Both the position numbers and the translations under genes were made by a program. Below are positions 39,543 to 46,772 of a stretch of 64,000 nucleotides of DNA, piece after piece. Position 1 is the stretch's first letter, and each line of letters opens with the position of its first letter. The notes beneath the pieces are model-generated. The model was given only the letters and a program-made list of their open reading frames with translations, was not told where the DNA came from and did not search any database. The stretch is from Novosphingobium sp. IK01 (GTDB taxonomy: Bacteria > Pseudomonadota > Alphaproteobacteria > Sphingomonadales > Sphingomonadaceae), in the NCBI RefSeq assembly GCF_033242265.1, contig NZ_BTFW01000001.1, positions 2,749,001-2,813,000 on the forward strand, in the 5' to 3' direction.

Positions 39543-40078
39543 TTCCATGTATCCCTGACCCGTGCGGCAAGGGCCTTGAGGCCCCTGTGCACGGATACTT
39601 TCACATCCGATTCCCCGAGCGCGAGGCGCCGGGCCGCTTCGTGGGTACTGAGCCCTTCGAGCCGTGTCGCGCGGATCGCGTCGGCCTGCTTGTCGGGCAG
39701 CGCGGCGAGCAGCCGGGCGACATCGGCCTGCGCGTTGCTGGCTTCCTCGTGGCTGTCCTCGACCAGCATGTCGTCGAAATCCCCGATCGCGACAAACCGG
39801 CCCTGACGGCGGAACCCGTCGATCATCTTGTAGCGCGCGATGGCGAACAGCCACCCGGTGAAGGGGCGGTCCGGGTCGTAGGTCGCGCGGCGCTGGTGGA
39901 CCGCAATCAGGGTTTCCTGCACGAGATCCTCGATGTCTTCCTCGCGCCCGTGCATCCGCCGCCGGTAAAAGGCGCGCAGGATCGGCAGGAGCGCGCGCAA
40001 CAGTGCATCGTGGGCCGCGGGGTTGCCCGCCAGCCCTCCGATCATCCATGCCCTGAGTTGGTTTTCGTCTGCCCGCAT
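39539..40078 (-). CDS. sigF: ECF sigma factor, SigF-like
   Basis: The 179-residue sigma-70 family protein has region 2 ([62 protein letters not shown]) and region 4 ([51 protein letters not shown]), with no other domain. Linked to NrsF and bufferin genes it is the counterpart of Caulobacter SigF, which responds to copper and other heavy metals. It has its own SigF-type promoter, so autoregulation is likely. Confidence 0.92.
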   Translation of the reverse strand: MRADENQLRAWMIGGLAGNPAAHDALLRALLPILRAFYRRRMHGREEDIEDLVQETLIAVHQRRATYDPDRPFTGWLFAIARYKMIDGFRRQGRFVAIGDFDDMLVEDSHEEASNAQADVARLLAALPDKQADAIRATRLEGLSTHEAARRLALGESDVKVSVHRGLKALAARVRDTWK

Positions 40079-40097
40079 ATCGTTTCCCGACCGGCTA

Positions 40098-40123
40098 TTC
40101 GGGGCGATCGGCGCGATGGTTAC
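40098..40123 (-). promoter_or_regulatory. SigF-type promoter of sigF-nrsF
   Basis: GTAACC (40123-40118), 16 bases, CGAA (40101-40098), directed at the sigma factor gene that starts 20 bases further on. Confidence 0.8.
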
Positions 40124-40156
40124 AGGCAGGAGCCCGGCTGCCCAGAAATTTTTTTC

Positions 40157-40182
40157 GTAACCGAGAGGGCGGGGCCGCCGAA
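40157..40182 (+). promoter_or_regulatory. SigF-type promoter of bufA1-doxX
   Basis: GTAACC (40157-40162), 16 bases, CGAA (40179-40182), pointing at the plus-strand precursor gene. It is divergent from the sigF promoter, with 33 bases between them. Confidence 0.8.
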
Positions 40183-40243
40183 CTCCCCGTCAGGCCGGTC
40201 GCAATCGGACGGGCCGACACATCATCAGCAAAGGAAATCGCGC

Positions 40244-40519
40244 ATGACACCCCATCAGGCCGCCCTGGCCGCCGCTCTCGTCGCCCTTGCCGCCGGGCCC
40301 GCTGCCCTCTCCGCCCAGGCGGCCCCGGCGCCGCACATGGAAAAATGCTATGGCGTGGCCAAGGCCGGACGCAACGATTGCAAGGCGGGCGCGGGCACGA
40401 GTTGCGCGGGCACCTCGCGCGTCGATTATCAGGGCGACGCATGGAAGTTCGTGAAAGCAGGCACCTGCACGTCGATCCACACGCCCAAGGGGGCTGGTTC
40501 GCTAGCTCCCAAGGCATGA
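40244..40519 (+). CDS. bufA1: BufA1-type bufferin precursor (DUF2282, four-Cys)
   Basis: The 91-residue protein has a signal peptide (through LSAQA) and a mature part [28 protein letters not shown]...KFVKAGTC with four cysteines, the DUF2282/bufferin-1 pattern. AAAGGAAA lies before ATG 40244. No bufB or bufC is adjacent on this strand, so it must share the enzyme encoded at 37495. The stop overlaps the doxX start (ATGA). Confidence 0.88.
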   Translation: MTPHQAALAAALVALAAGPAALSAQAAPAPHMEKCYGVAKAGRNDCKAGAGTSCAGTSRVDYQGDAWKFVKAGTCTSIHTPKGAGSLAPKA

Positions 40520-40941
40520 CCGGGCGCCTCGTTGCCACAGTACAGGGGCGCCGCGACAGCGCGCTCCTGCTGCTCGCACGGCTGGCCATCGCGCCGGTCT
40601 TCTTCCTGTCGGGCCGGACCAAGGTGGAAGGCCTGTTCACGCTCACCGACAGCACGATCGAACTGTTCCGCACCGAATATGCGCTGCCCCTGCTTCCGCC
40701 GGTCGTGGCCGCCTGGGCCGCCGCCAGTGCCGAGCACCTGTTCCCGATCCTGCTGGTGCTGGGGCTGGGCACGCGCGTGGCCGCGCTCGGCTTGCTGGGG
40801 ATGACCACGGTGATCGAGGTCTTCGTCTACCCCGACGCCTGGCCCACGCACCTGAGCTGGGCGGGCCTCCTCGTCCCATTGCTGGTCCAGGGCGCAGGCC
40901 GCTACTCCCTCGACGCCCGCTTCGCCTCCCGCCAGCCCTGA
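40516..40941 (+). CDS. DoxX family membrane protein
   Basis: The 141-residue protein has four membrane spans and the DoxX pattern [25 protein letters not shown] near the N-terminus. DoxX proteins are common partners in bufferin and other DUF2282 operons, probably aiding redox or export steps; the exact role is not known. It is coupled to bufA1 by a four-base overlap and followed at once by a terminator. Confidence 0.87.
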   Translation: MTGRLVATVQGRRDSALLLLARLAIAPVFFLSGRTKVEGLFTLTDSTIELFRTEYALPLLPPVVAAWAAASAEHLFPILLVLGLGTRVAALGLLGMTTVIEVFVYPDAWPTHLSWAGLLVPLLVQGAGRYSLDARFASRQP

Positions 40942-40946
40942 AACGC

Positions 40947-40973
40947 AAAAAGCCCGGCCAAGCCGGGCTTTTT
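40947..40973. terminator. bidirectional intrinsic terminator after doxX
   Basis: AAAAAGCCCGGC and GCCGGGCTTTTT form a perfect stem with a CAA loop and a T-run. It can also end transcription from tRNA-Leu on the minus strand. Confidence 0.93.
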
Positions 40974-41004
40974 CGTTTGCGCCTCTTTCCCTGTCGGGAA
41001 AGAA

Positions 41005-41091
41005 TGGTGCCCAGGAGAGGACTCGAACCTCCACGCCCTTACGAGCGCCGCCACCTGAAGACGGTGCGTCTACCAATTCCGCCACCTGGGC
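41005..41091 (-). tRNA. tRNA-Leu (CAG)
   Basis: An 87-base cloverleaf with acceptor GCCCAGG/CCTGGGC, D arm GCGGAATTGGTAGACGC, and an anticodon stem CCGTC/GGCGG around TTCAGGT. The anticodon is CAG. A long variable arm typical of leucine tRNAs, T arm GGAGGTTCGAGTCCTCT and encoded CCA (41005-41007) complete it. It reads CTG, the dominant leucine codon here. Confidence 0.96.
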
Positions 41092-41280
41092 ACTTTTCAG
41101 TGAGGGCCGGGGCACTCACCGTTGGTGTGGACGGGCCAATACGGGGGAGGGGCGGGGGTGTCAACACGCGGAATGTCATTTTGAGGACAACTATTTTTCC
41201 ACAGGGCGTTTTGGCAAAGTCTGCGCCGTTGCACGGCGCAAGGGTAAGGCCAAAGGTACGGAAAAGACAGGAGACGGTTC

Positions 41281-42195
41281 ATGGGCGGCATGCGTGATCT
41301 GGAAGGCAGGCTGGTGACGCTGATCGGCGGCAGCGGCTTTTTCGGGAGTCGGTTGACCCAGGAACTGCTCGGGCGCGGGGCGCGGGTGCGGATCGGGTGT
41401 CGCCATGTCGAGCGGGCCTTTGCGATCAAGCCGCTGGCCAATCTGGGGCAGATGCAGGTGGTGCGGCTCGACATGCGGGTCGAGCAGGAGGTGGCCGCGG
41501 CCGTTGCGGGGGCTGATGCGGTGGTCAATCTGGTCGGTGCGTTTACCGGCGATCTCGATGCCGTGCAGGGCAGCGGGGCCGGGCGGGTGGCCGCGCTGGC
41601 GCGGGCGGCGGGGGTGCAGGGCTTTGTCCAGATTTCGGCGATCGGGGCTGATGCCGGATCGCCGGTGGCCTATGCGCGGACCAAGGCTGCCGGGGAGGTC
41701 GCCGTGGCGGCAGCCTTTCCCGGCGCGGCGATCGTGCGGCCTTCGGTCCTGTTCGGGCCCGACGATGCCTTTCTGGGGCTGTTTGCCAAAGTCATCGCGC
41801 AGTTTCCGCTCGTGCCGGTGTTTGCGCCCCATGCGCGCTTGCAGCCCTTGTTCGTCGATGATGCGGCGCGCGCGGTGGCGGAAATCGTGGCTGGCTGGCC
41901 GGCCCATGCGGGGCGCACGTTCGAACTGGCCGGGCCCGAAGTGGTGACGATGCTCGATCTCAATGTGCGGATCGCGGCGGCGCAAGGGCGCAGGCGGCGG
42001 TTTTTGGCCGTACCCGAGGGGCTGGCCGATCTGTTTGCGCGGCTGCCCGGCACGCCTCTGTCGATGGACCAGTTGACCTTGCTGCGGGCGGGGAATGTGG
42101 CCAGCGGGGCGTTTCCGGGGCTGGAAGACCTGGAGGTTCCCGCGCGGCCCCTGGGGCTGTTCCTGAAGGCCTGGATGGCGCGGTTTGCGCGGTAA
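41281..42195 (+). CDS. NAD(P)-binding SDR, complex I NDUFA9-like family
   Basis: The 304-residue atypical short-chain dehydrogenase has an N-terminal Rossmann motif LVTLIGGSGFFGSRLTQELL and an extended NmrA/NDUFA9 body (ADAVVNLVGAF, QISAIGAD, YARTKAAGE, RPSVLFGPDD). Alphaproteobacterial members are annotated as the complex I NDUFA9 subunit family; the homologue in mitochondria is an accessory subunit of NADH dehydrogenase. No nuo gene is near. AGGAGA precedes ATG 41281. Confidence 0.88.
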   Translation: MGGMRDLEGRLVTLIGGSGFFGSRLTQELLGRGARVRIGCRHVERAFAIKPLANLGQMQVVRLDMRVEQEVAAAVAGADAVVNLVGAFTGDLDAVQGSGAGRVAALARAAGVQGFVQISAIGADAGSPVAYARTKAAGEVAVAAAFPGAAIVRPSVLFGPDDAFLGLFAKVIAQFPLVPVFAPHARLQPLFVDDAARAVAEIVAGWPAHAGRTFELAGPEVVTMLDLNVRIAAAQGRRRRFLAVPEGLADLFARLPGTPLSMDQLTLLRAGNVASGAFPGLEDLEVPARPLGLFLKAWMARFAR

Positions 42196-42249
42196 AGGGC
42201 GAGAGGGGAGGGCCCCCGGACGTGATCCGGGGCCCTGCTCCGGAAGGTG

Positions 42250-42921
42250 TCAGGCGTTGACGTCGGCGTAGTGGGTGGGGGGCTGGATCACGTCCATGCG
42301 TTCGGAGAGCAGCGGGCGGAAGCTCGGGCGGCTCTTGAACACGGCGTACCAGTCGCGCGCCTGGTCGTGGCCGTTCCAGTCGATCCCGCCCAGATAGTCG
42401 GCGACGGAAAGCTGGGCGGCGGCGGTCAGGTCGGCCAGACTCATCGTCGAACCGGCCAGCCACGGGCGATTGTCGATCAGGTGGTCGATATAATAGAGGT
42501 GGTCGTGGGCCAGCCGCAGCGCCTCGCGCAGGGCGCGCGAATCGGGGGACTGGCGATAGACCAGCCGCTTCTTCATGCGTTCTTCGAGCAGGGGCATCGT
42601 TACGTCGGCGAAGAAGTTTTCGTCGAACAGCGCGACCAGACGGCGGATTTCGGCGCGATTGGCCGCCGTGCCGTTGATCATCGGGTTCTTGTCGCTGGTT
42701 TCTTCGAGGTATTCGCAGATCGCCCGGCTGTCGACGAGCGTAAGGCCGCGACCTTCGTCGCGCAGGACGGGGGTGCGCACCGCCGGGTTCAGCTTCTGGA
42801 ATTCCTCGCGATAGTCCCACGGATTCTCGCGGACGAGTTCATAGGGAATGCCCTTTTCCGCCATCAGCAGGCGAACCTTGCGGCTGAACGGACAGAGGGG
42901 AAATTGATAGAGCTGCCACAT
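42250..42921 (-). CDS. glutathione S-transferase family protein
   Basis: The 223-residue protein has an N-terminal thioredoxin-like fold (LYQFPLCPFSRKVRLLMAEKGIPYELV, residue C10 in place of the usual Tyr/Ser) with the cis-proline TPVL and the DSRAICEYLEE glutathione loop. An all-helical C-terminal domain (WLAGSTMSLADLTAAAQLSVADYLGG) follows. GGAG six bases before ATG 42921 supports this start over 42933. Substrate unknown. Confidence 0.9.
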   Translation of the reverse strand: MWQLYQFPLCPFSRKVRLLMAEKGIPYELVRENPWDYREEFQKLNPAVRTPVLRDEGRGLTLVDSRAICEYLEETSDKNPMINGTAANRAEIRRLVALFDENFFADVTMPLLEERMKKRLVYRQSPDSRALREALRLAHDHLYYIDHLIDNRPWLAGSTMSLADLTAAAQLSVADYLGGIDWNGHDQARDWYAVFKSRPSFRPLLSERMDVIQPPTHYADVNA

Positions 42922-43088
42922 GCCTTGCTCCATGGACGATGGCGCGGGGCCAAGTCCAGCACTGCGCGCGGGCAAGGGCGATTTTTGCGGGAATGAAGCG
43001 GCGAAAGCAGCAGGGGCGGGCCGTTGACGGGGTTGGCCCGCCCCTGCTGACCGGCCTGAAATCCGGTGCTGAAGTCCGGTCGGGGGCT

Positions 43089-43343
43089 TCAGTGGAACAG
43101 GCGCATCCGGTCGCGCAGGACATCGATGGCGATTTTCTCGATCGCGCTGACCGGGCTGTCGGCTTCGAGCAGGAACGCGAGCGAGCGCTGTTTCTGCGCG
43201 ATCAGGTCGATGGCCTGAAGGATGTCCATGTGGCGCATGGCGATGTCCATGTCGGTGCACAGCCGTGCGCCCAGGTCTTCCACTTCCTGCGACAGTTCGC
43301 CCAGAACGATGGCGACTTGGTGACGTGTCGCATCATGGGTCAT
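43089..43343 (-). CDS. small helical protein at the end of the chemotaxis cluster
   Basis: The 84-residue, largely helical protein (VLGELSQEVEDLGARLCTDMDIAMRHMDILQAIDLIAQKQRSLAFLLE...) has no recognised family motif. It is last in the run of minus-strand chemotaxis genes, 84 bases after cheW. Codon use and a GGAG ten bases before ATG 43343 support it as real. The helical, HMDxLQxIDLxxQ-like segment recalls adaptor proteins that touch CheA or receptors, but this is only a guess. Confidence 0.65.
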   Translation of the reverse strand: MTHDATRHQVAIVLGELSQEVEDLGARLCTDMDIAMRHMDILQAIDLIAQKQRSLAFLLEADSPVSAIEKIAIDVLRDRMRLFH

Positions 43344-43426
43344 TGGGGGGCATCTCCGATGAGGGGGTGAGGGAGGCACGGGAACGGCTCCGTGGGAACG
43401 CTTGGGGAGGCCTGTGCTGCGGAATC

Positions 43427-43870
43427 TCAGGCCGCCTCGGCCATCGAATCGCTGTCGGCCAGCGCCGCGAGGTTGAGCACCATGACCATCTTGTCCTCGA
43501 TCGCGGCCAGGCCATCGAGGAAGGGGACGACGGTGTCGTTGCCCGAAGCGGGCGGCGGGGGCTGCATCGCCTCGTCCGGGACGGTCACGATGTCGCTCAC
43601 CGAATCGACGATCCAGCCGCCGATCTGCGTGCCCAGCTGGGTCACGATGATCGCGTGGCGCGGGGTCGGTTCGGTCGCGCGCCAGCCCAGCCGGGCGGCC
43701 AGATCGACCACCGGCAGCACCGTGCCGCGCAAGTTGACCACGCCGGCCACGTAATGGGGTACACGCGGCAGGCGCGTGGTCGGGGTCCAGGCGCGGATTT
43801 CCCGGATGGCCATGATGTCGAGCCCGAAAACCTGGCCCTCCACCTCGAAGGTGATCAACTCGCGGATCAT
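43427..43870 (-). CDS. cheW: chemotaxis coupling protein CheW
   Basis: The 147-residue protein is a single CheW domain: LITFEVEGQVFGLDIMAIREI, then HYVAGVVNLRGTVLPVVDLAARLG with the conserved NLRG, and ATEPTPRHAIIVTQ. CheW links chemoreceptors to the CheA kinase. It follows cheY by 40 bases in the same direction. Confidence 0.93.
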   Translation of the reverse strand: MIRELITFEVEGQVFGLDIMAIREIRAWTPTTRLPRVPHYVAGVVNLRGTVLPVVDLAARLGWRATEPTPRHAIIVTQLGTQIGGWIVDSVSDIVTVPDEAMQPPPPASGNDTVVPFLDGLAAIEDKMVMVLNLAALADSDSMAEAA

Positions 43871-43909
43871 TGAACGTCTCCCGTCATGCTTGGTTGAAAG
43901 GTTGAAAGA

Positions 43910-44281
43910 TCAGTGCGACACGCGGCGCACTGCGGCGACGAGCTTGGCCGGATCGAAGGGCTTGACGATCCAGCCGGTGGCCCCGGCGGCGCGCGCGCGG
44001 GCCTTCTTTTCTTCCGAGCTTTCGGTGGTGAGCACCAGGATCGGGCGGTCGCGGTGGCGGCTGCCTTCGCGCAGGCGCTCGATCAGCCCGAACCCGTCCA
44101 GCCGGGGCATGTTGATGTCGGTGATCACCACGTCGACTTCATTGAGCGCCAGCCAGTCGAGCGCGGCGATGCCGTCTTCGGCCTGCGAGACATCGAAGCC
44201 TTGCGAGGTGAGCGCGTGGTTGAGCAGGGCCCGCATCGACGGGCTGTCGTCTACGGTCAGGATACGGGTGGTGGTGGTCAT
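43910..44281 (-). CDS. cheY: CheY-type response regulator
   Basis: The 123-residue stand-alone receiver has D11-D12, phosphoacceptor D55 in VVITDINMPRLDG, T/S in LVLTTESSEE and K in WIVKPFDPAKL. Single-domain receivers next to cheA, cheW and cheD carry the signal to the flagellar switch or act as a phosphate sink. Alphaproteobacteria often have more than one CheY, so which role it plays is open. Confidence 0.92.
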   Translation of the reverse strand: MTTTTRILTVDDSPSMRALLNHALTSQGFDVSQAEDGIAALDWLALNEVDVVITDINMPRLDGFGLIERLREGSRHRDRPILVLTTESSEEKKARARAAGATGWIVKPFDPAKLVAAVRRVSH

Positions 44282-44301
44282 GCGGTGACTCGCTTTTCCA
44301 T

Positions 44302-44859
44302 TCAGAAAAAATCGACATCGCCCAGCGCCTTGGCGGGACGAGCGGTGGGTTGCACGGGAGGCGCGAGCCGGTCTTCCACCGTGCGGAGGCGGACCTGACC
44401 CGAAGCGGGGCGGAAATCGACGCGGCGGGCCTGGGTTCCGCCCAGATCCTCGCGCATGAGCACGATGCCTTCATCCTTGAGGAAGCGGCGGGCGAACTCG
44501 GCGTTGACCGTGCCGATCTTCATCATGTTGCGGTTGACGTTGGCCCCGCCATAGAGATGCGCCTTGAGCTTCGACTTGCGCGCGCCCTTTGCCATCATCT
44601 CGTTGACCAGCAGTTCCATCAGATAGAGCCCGTAGTGCTCGTCGAGCGACGACCCGCCATAGCCGGGCGGGGGCTCGGCCAGCAGGAAGTGGTTCATGCC
44701 GCCCACGTGGGCTTCGGGATCGTAGAGACAGGTGGCCACACAACTGCCCAGAACGGTGGAATATTCCAGGTTCTTGTCGCCGCTGGCCAGGGCCTGGCCC
44801 TGCATCACCGTCACGCGGTCGAGGCCGTGGGGGTGGGGAAGAATGGGTTTGTGAAACAT
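44302..44859 (-). CDS. cheD: chemoreceptor glutamine deamidase CheD
   Basis: The 185-residue protein contains the CheD catalytic set: Cys in STVLGSCVATCLYDP and His in HVGGMNHFLLAEPP, plus the later GGANVNRNMMKIGTVNAEFARRFLKDEGI. CheD deamidates receptor glutamines and interacts with CheC or receptors. The gene lies 3 bases after the cheB stop. The C-terminal extension after DLGGTQARRVDF is Ala/Pro-rich. Confidence 0.93.
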   Translation of the reverse strand: MFHKPILPHPHGLDRVTVMQGQALASGDKNLEYSTVLGSCVATCLYDPEAHVGGMNHFLLAEPPPGYGGSSLDEHYGLYLMELLVNEMMAKGARKSKLKAHLYGGANVNRNMMKIGTVNAEFARRFLKDEGIVLMREDLGGTQARRVDFRPASGQVRLRTVEDRLAPPVQPTARPAKALGDVDFF

Positions 44860-44862
44860 GGG

Positions 44863-45906
44863 TCAGGCAGCCTTGTGGAAGGCGTGGCGGGCGATATGCC
44901 CGATCGGCGCGATGACTTTGGCCGCCCCCAGCGAGATCGCCGCGCGCGGCATGCCAAAGACGGTGCAGGTGGCCTCGTCCTGGGCGATGGTGCGCGCGCC
45001 TTTCTGGGCCATGGCCAGCAGGCCCTTGGCCCCGTCCGAGCCCATGCCGGTGAGCAGGATGCCCACCGCCTGGGCGCCGACCAGTTCGGCGACCGAGGCG
45101 AACAGCACGTCGACCGAGGGCACATGGCCGGACACCGGCTCGCCGCGTCGCAGCTTGGCATGGAGCTGGCTGGTGCCGCCCACGCCCAGATGGCGATCAT
45201 CGCCCGGCGCCAGATAGACGTTGCCCTCGCGCAGCGGCATGTCCGGTTCGGCCAGCTGGACGCGCGGCGGGCAATTCTGGTCGAGCGTGCGCGCCACGGC
45301 GGGGGCAAAACGCTCGTTGATGTGCTGGACGATCATCGTGGGCGGGCAATCGACGGGGAAATCGCCCAGGAGGGTCTGGAGTGCCTCGACCCCGCCGGTC
45401 GACGAGCCGATCGCGATCAGGCGCGGGCGGTCGACGATCGAGAGGCGCGCCTGGCTGGCCACGCGCGCGGTCGAGGCCGCGGGCGGCGGGGCCTGGCGCG
45501 GGGCAAAGCGCACCTTGGAGGCCGAGCGGATCATGGCGGCCAGCTGGTCGCCATCGCCAAAGGCGCTGCCCCCGCCACCCAGTTCGCTCTTGGCGAAGCA
45601 GTCGACCGCGCCGAGCGCGAGCGCGCGGGCGGTGGTATCGGCGCCCTTCTGCGTCGCGCCCGAGACGATGATCACCGGGGTCGGGCGCAGCTGCATGATC
45701 TTTTCGAGGAAATCGAGCCCGTTCATGCCGGGCATTTCCACGTCGAGGGTGACCACGTCGGGGTCCAGCTCGCGGATCATCTGGCGCCCTTCGGCGGCAT
45801 TGGCGGCGGCGGCCACGACTTCGATGTCGGGCTCGCGCGAGAGCCGGTTGGTGAGGATCGCGCGCATCGTGGGCGAATCCTCGACAATCACCACGCGGAT
45901 CGTCAT
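44863..45906 (-). CDS. cheB: chemotaxis response regulator / protein-glutamate methylesterase CheB
   Basis: The 347-residue protein has a receiver domain (D55 in VVTLDVEMPGMNG) joined by a Pro/Ala linker to a methylesterase domain with an intact triad: Ser in IAIGSSTGGVEAL, His in TMIVQHINERF and Asp in LLTGMGSDGAKG. It removes methyl groups from receptors during adaptation. Its ATG overlaps the cheR stop. Confidence 0.96.
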   Translation of the reverse strand: MTIRVVIVEDSPTMRAILTNRLSREPDIEVVAAAANAAEGRQMIRELDPDVVTLDVEMPGMNGLDFLEKIMQLRPTPVIIVSGATQKGADTTARALALGAVDCFAKSELGGGGSAFGDGDQLAAMIRSASKVRFAPRQAPPPAASTARVASQARLSIVDRPRLIAIGSSTGGVEALQTLLGDFPVDCPPTMIVQHINERFAPAVARTLDQNCPPRVQLAEPDMPLREGNVYLAPGDDRHLGVGGTSQLHAKLRRGEPVSGHVPSVDVLFASVAELVGAQAVGILLTGMGSDGAKGLLAMAQKGARTIAQDEATCTVFGMPRAAISLGAAKVIAPIGHIARHAFHKAA

Positions 45907-46772
45907 GCCGCCCTCCTCTCGTAGATCGTGGGGCCGGTATTGGCCAAAGTGCCCAGCGCCGGGCCGGTCACCCGCTCGCTGTGGCCGATGTAGAGGTGGC
46001 CGCCGGGCGGGAGCTTTTCGGCAAAGCGGGCCACCAGCCGTTCCTTGGTCGGGGTGTCGAAATAGATCATGACGTTCCGGCAGAAGATCACGTCGAAGGT
46101 GCCGGCCATGGGCCAGTCCCCCAGCAGGTTGAGGTGGCGGAAGCGCAGGAGCGCCTGGGCTTCCGGGGCGATGGTGGCCTCCGCGCCGTCGGGCACGGTC
46201 CAGGCGCGGCGCAGGGGCTCGGGCACCGGGTTGAGGTCTTCCTGCCGGTAGCGTGCGGCCTGGGCCTTGGTGATCGCGTGGGTGGCGATGTCGCTGGCCA
46301 GCACGCGGATGTCGCGCCGGGCCAGTTGCAGCCCGGCGTTGCGGTCGGGGCCGAGCAGGGTCATGACCAGCGACCAGACTTCCTCGCCGCTCGAACAGCC
46401 CGCCGACCACATCCGCACCCGGCCACCGCGTTCGAGCTGTTCGATCAGGCGCGGGCGGATCTCGCGCGCGAAGTGCTCGAAATGGTGCGATTCGCGGTAG
46501 AAGAACGTGTGGTTGGTGGTCAGCGCGCAGATCGCGCGGGTCCGCTCGGCGGTGTCCTCGCGGATGCGCATGACATAGGCGGCAAAGGTCTGGCAGCCCG
46601 AATCGCGCACCAGCGGGGCCAGGCGCGAATAGACCAGCATCGCCTTGCCCGGCGGCAGCACGATCCCCACCTCGCGGTGGGCGATCTCGCTGATCGCCTG
46701 AAAGTCGGCGGCGTCGTAGACCCCCGGACTGACGCCGGGCATCGCGACTTCAAAGGCGGAATGGACGCTCAT
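45903..46772 (-). CDS. cheR: chemoreceptor methyltransferase CheR
   Basis: The 289-residue protein has the CheR N-terminal helical domain and the SAM-binding domain with MWSAGCSSGEEVWSL, VLASDIATHAI and DVIFCRNVMIYFDTPTKERLVARFA. It methylates receptor glutamates using S-adenosylmethionine, opposite to CheB. ATGA overlaps join it to cheA upstream and cheB downstream. Confidence 0.96.
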   Translation of the reverse strand: MSVHSAFEVAMPGVSPGVYDAADFQAISEIAHREVGIVLPPGKAMLVYSRLAPLVRDSGCQTFAAYVMRIREDTAERTRAICALTTNHTFFYRESHHFEHFAREIRPRLIEQLERGGRVRMWSAGCSSGEEVWSLVMTLLGPDRNAGLQLARRDIRVLASDIATHAITKAQAARYRQEDLNPVPEPLRRAWTVPDGAEATIAPEAQALLRFRHLNLLGDWPMAGTFDVIFCRNVMIYFDTPTKERLVARFAEKLPPGGHLYIGHSERVTGPALGTLANTGPTIYERRAA

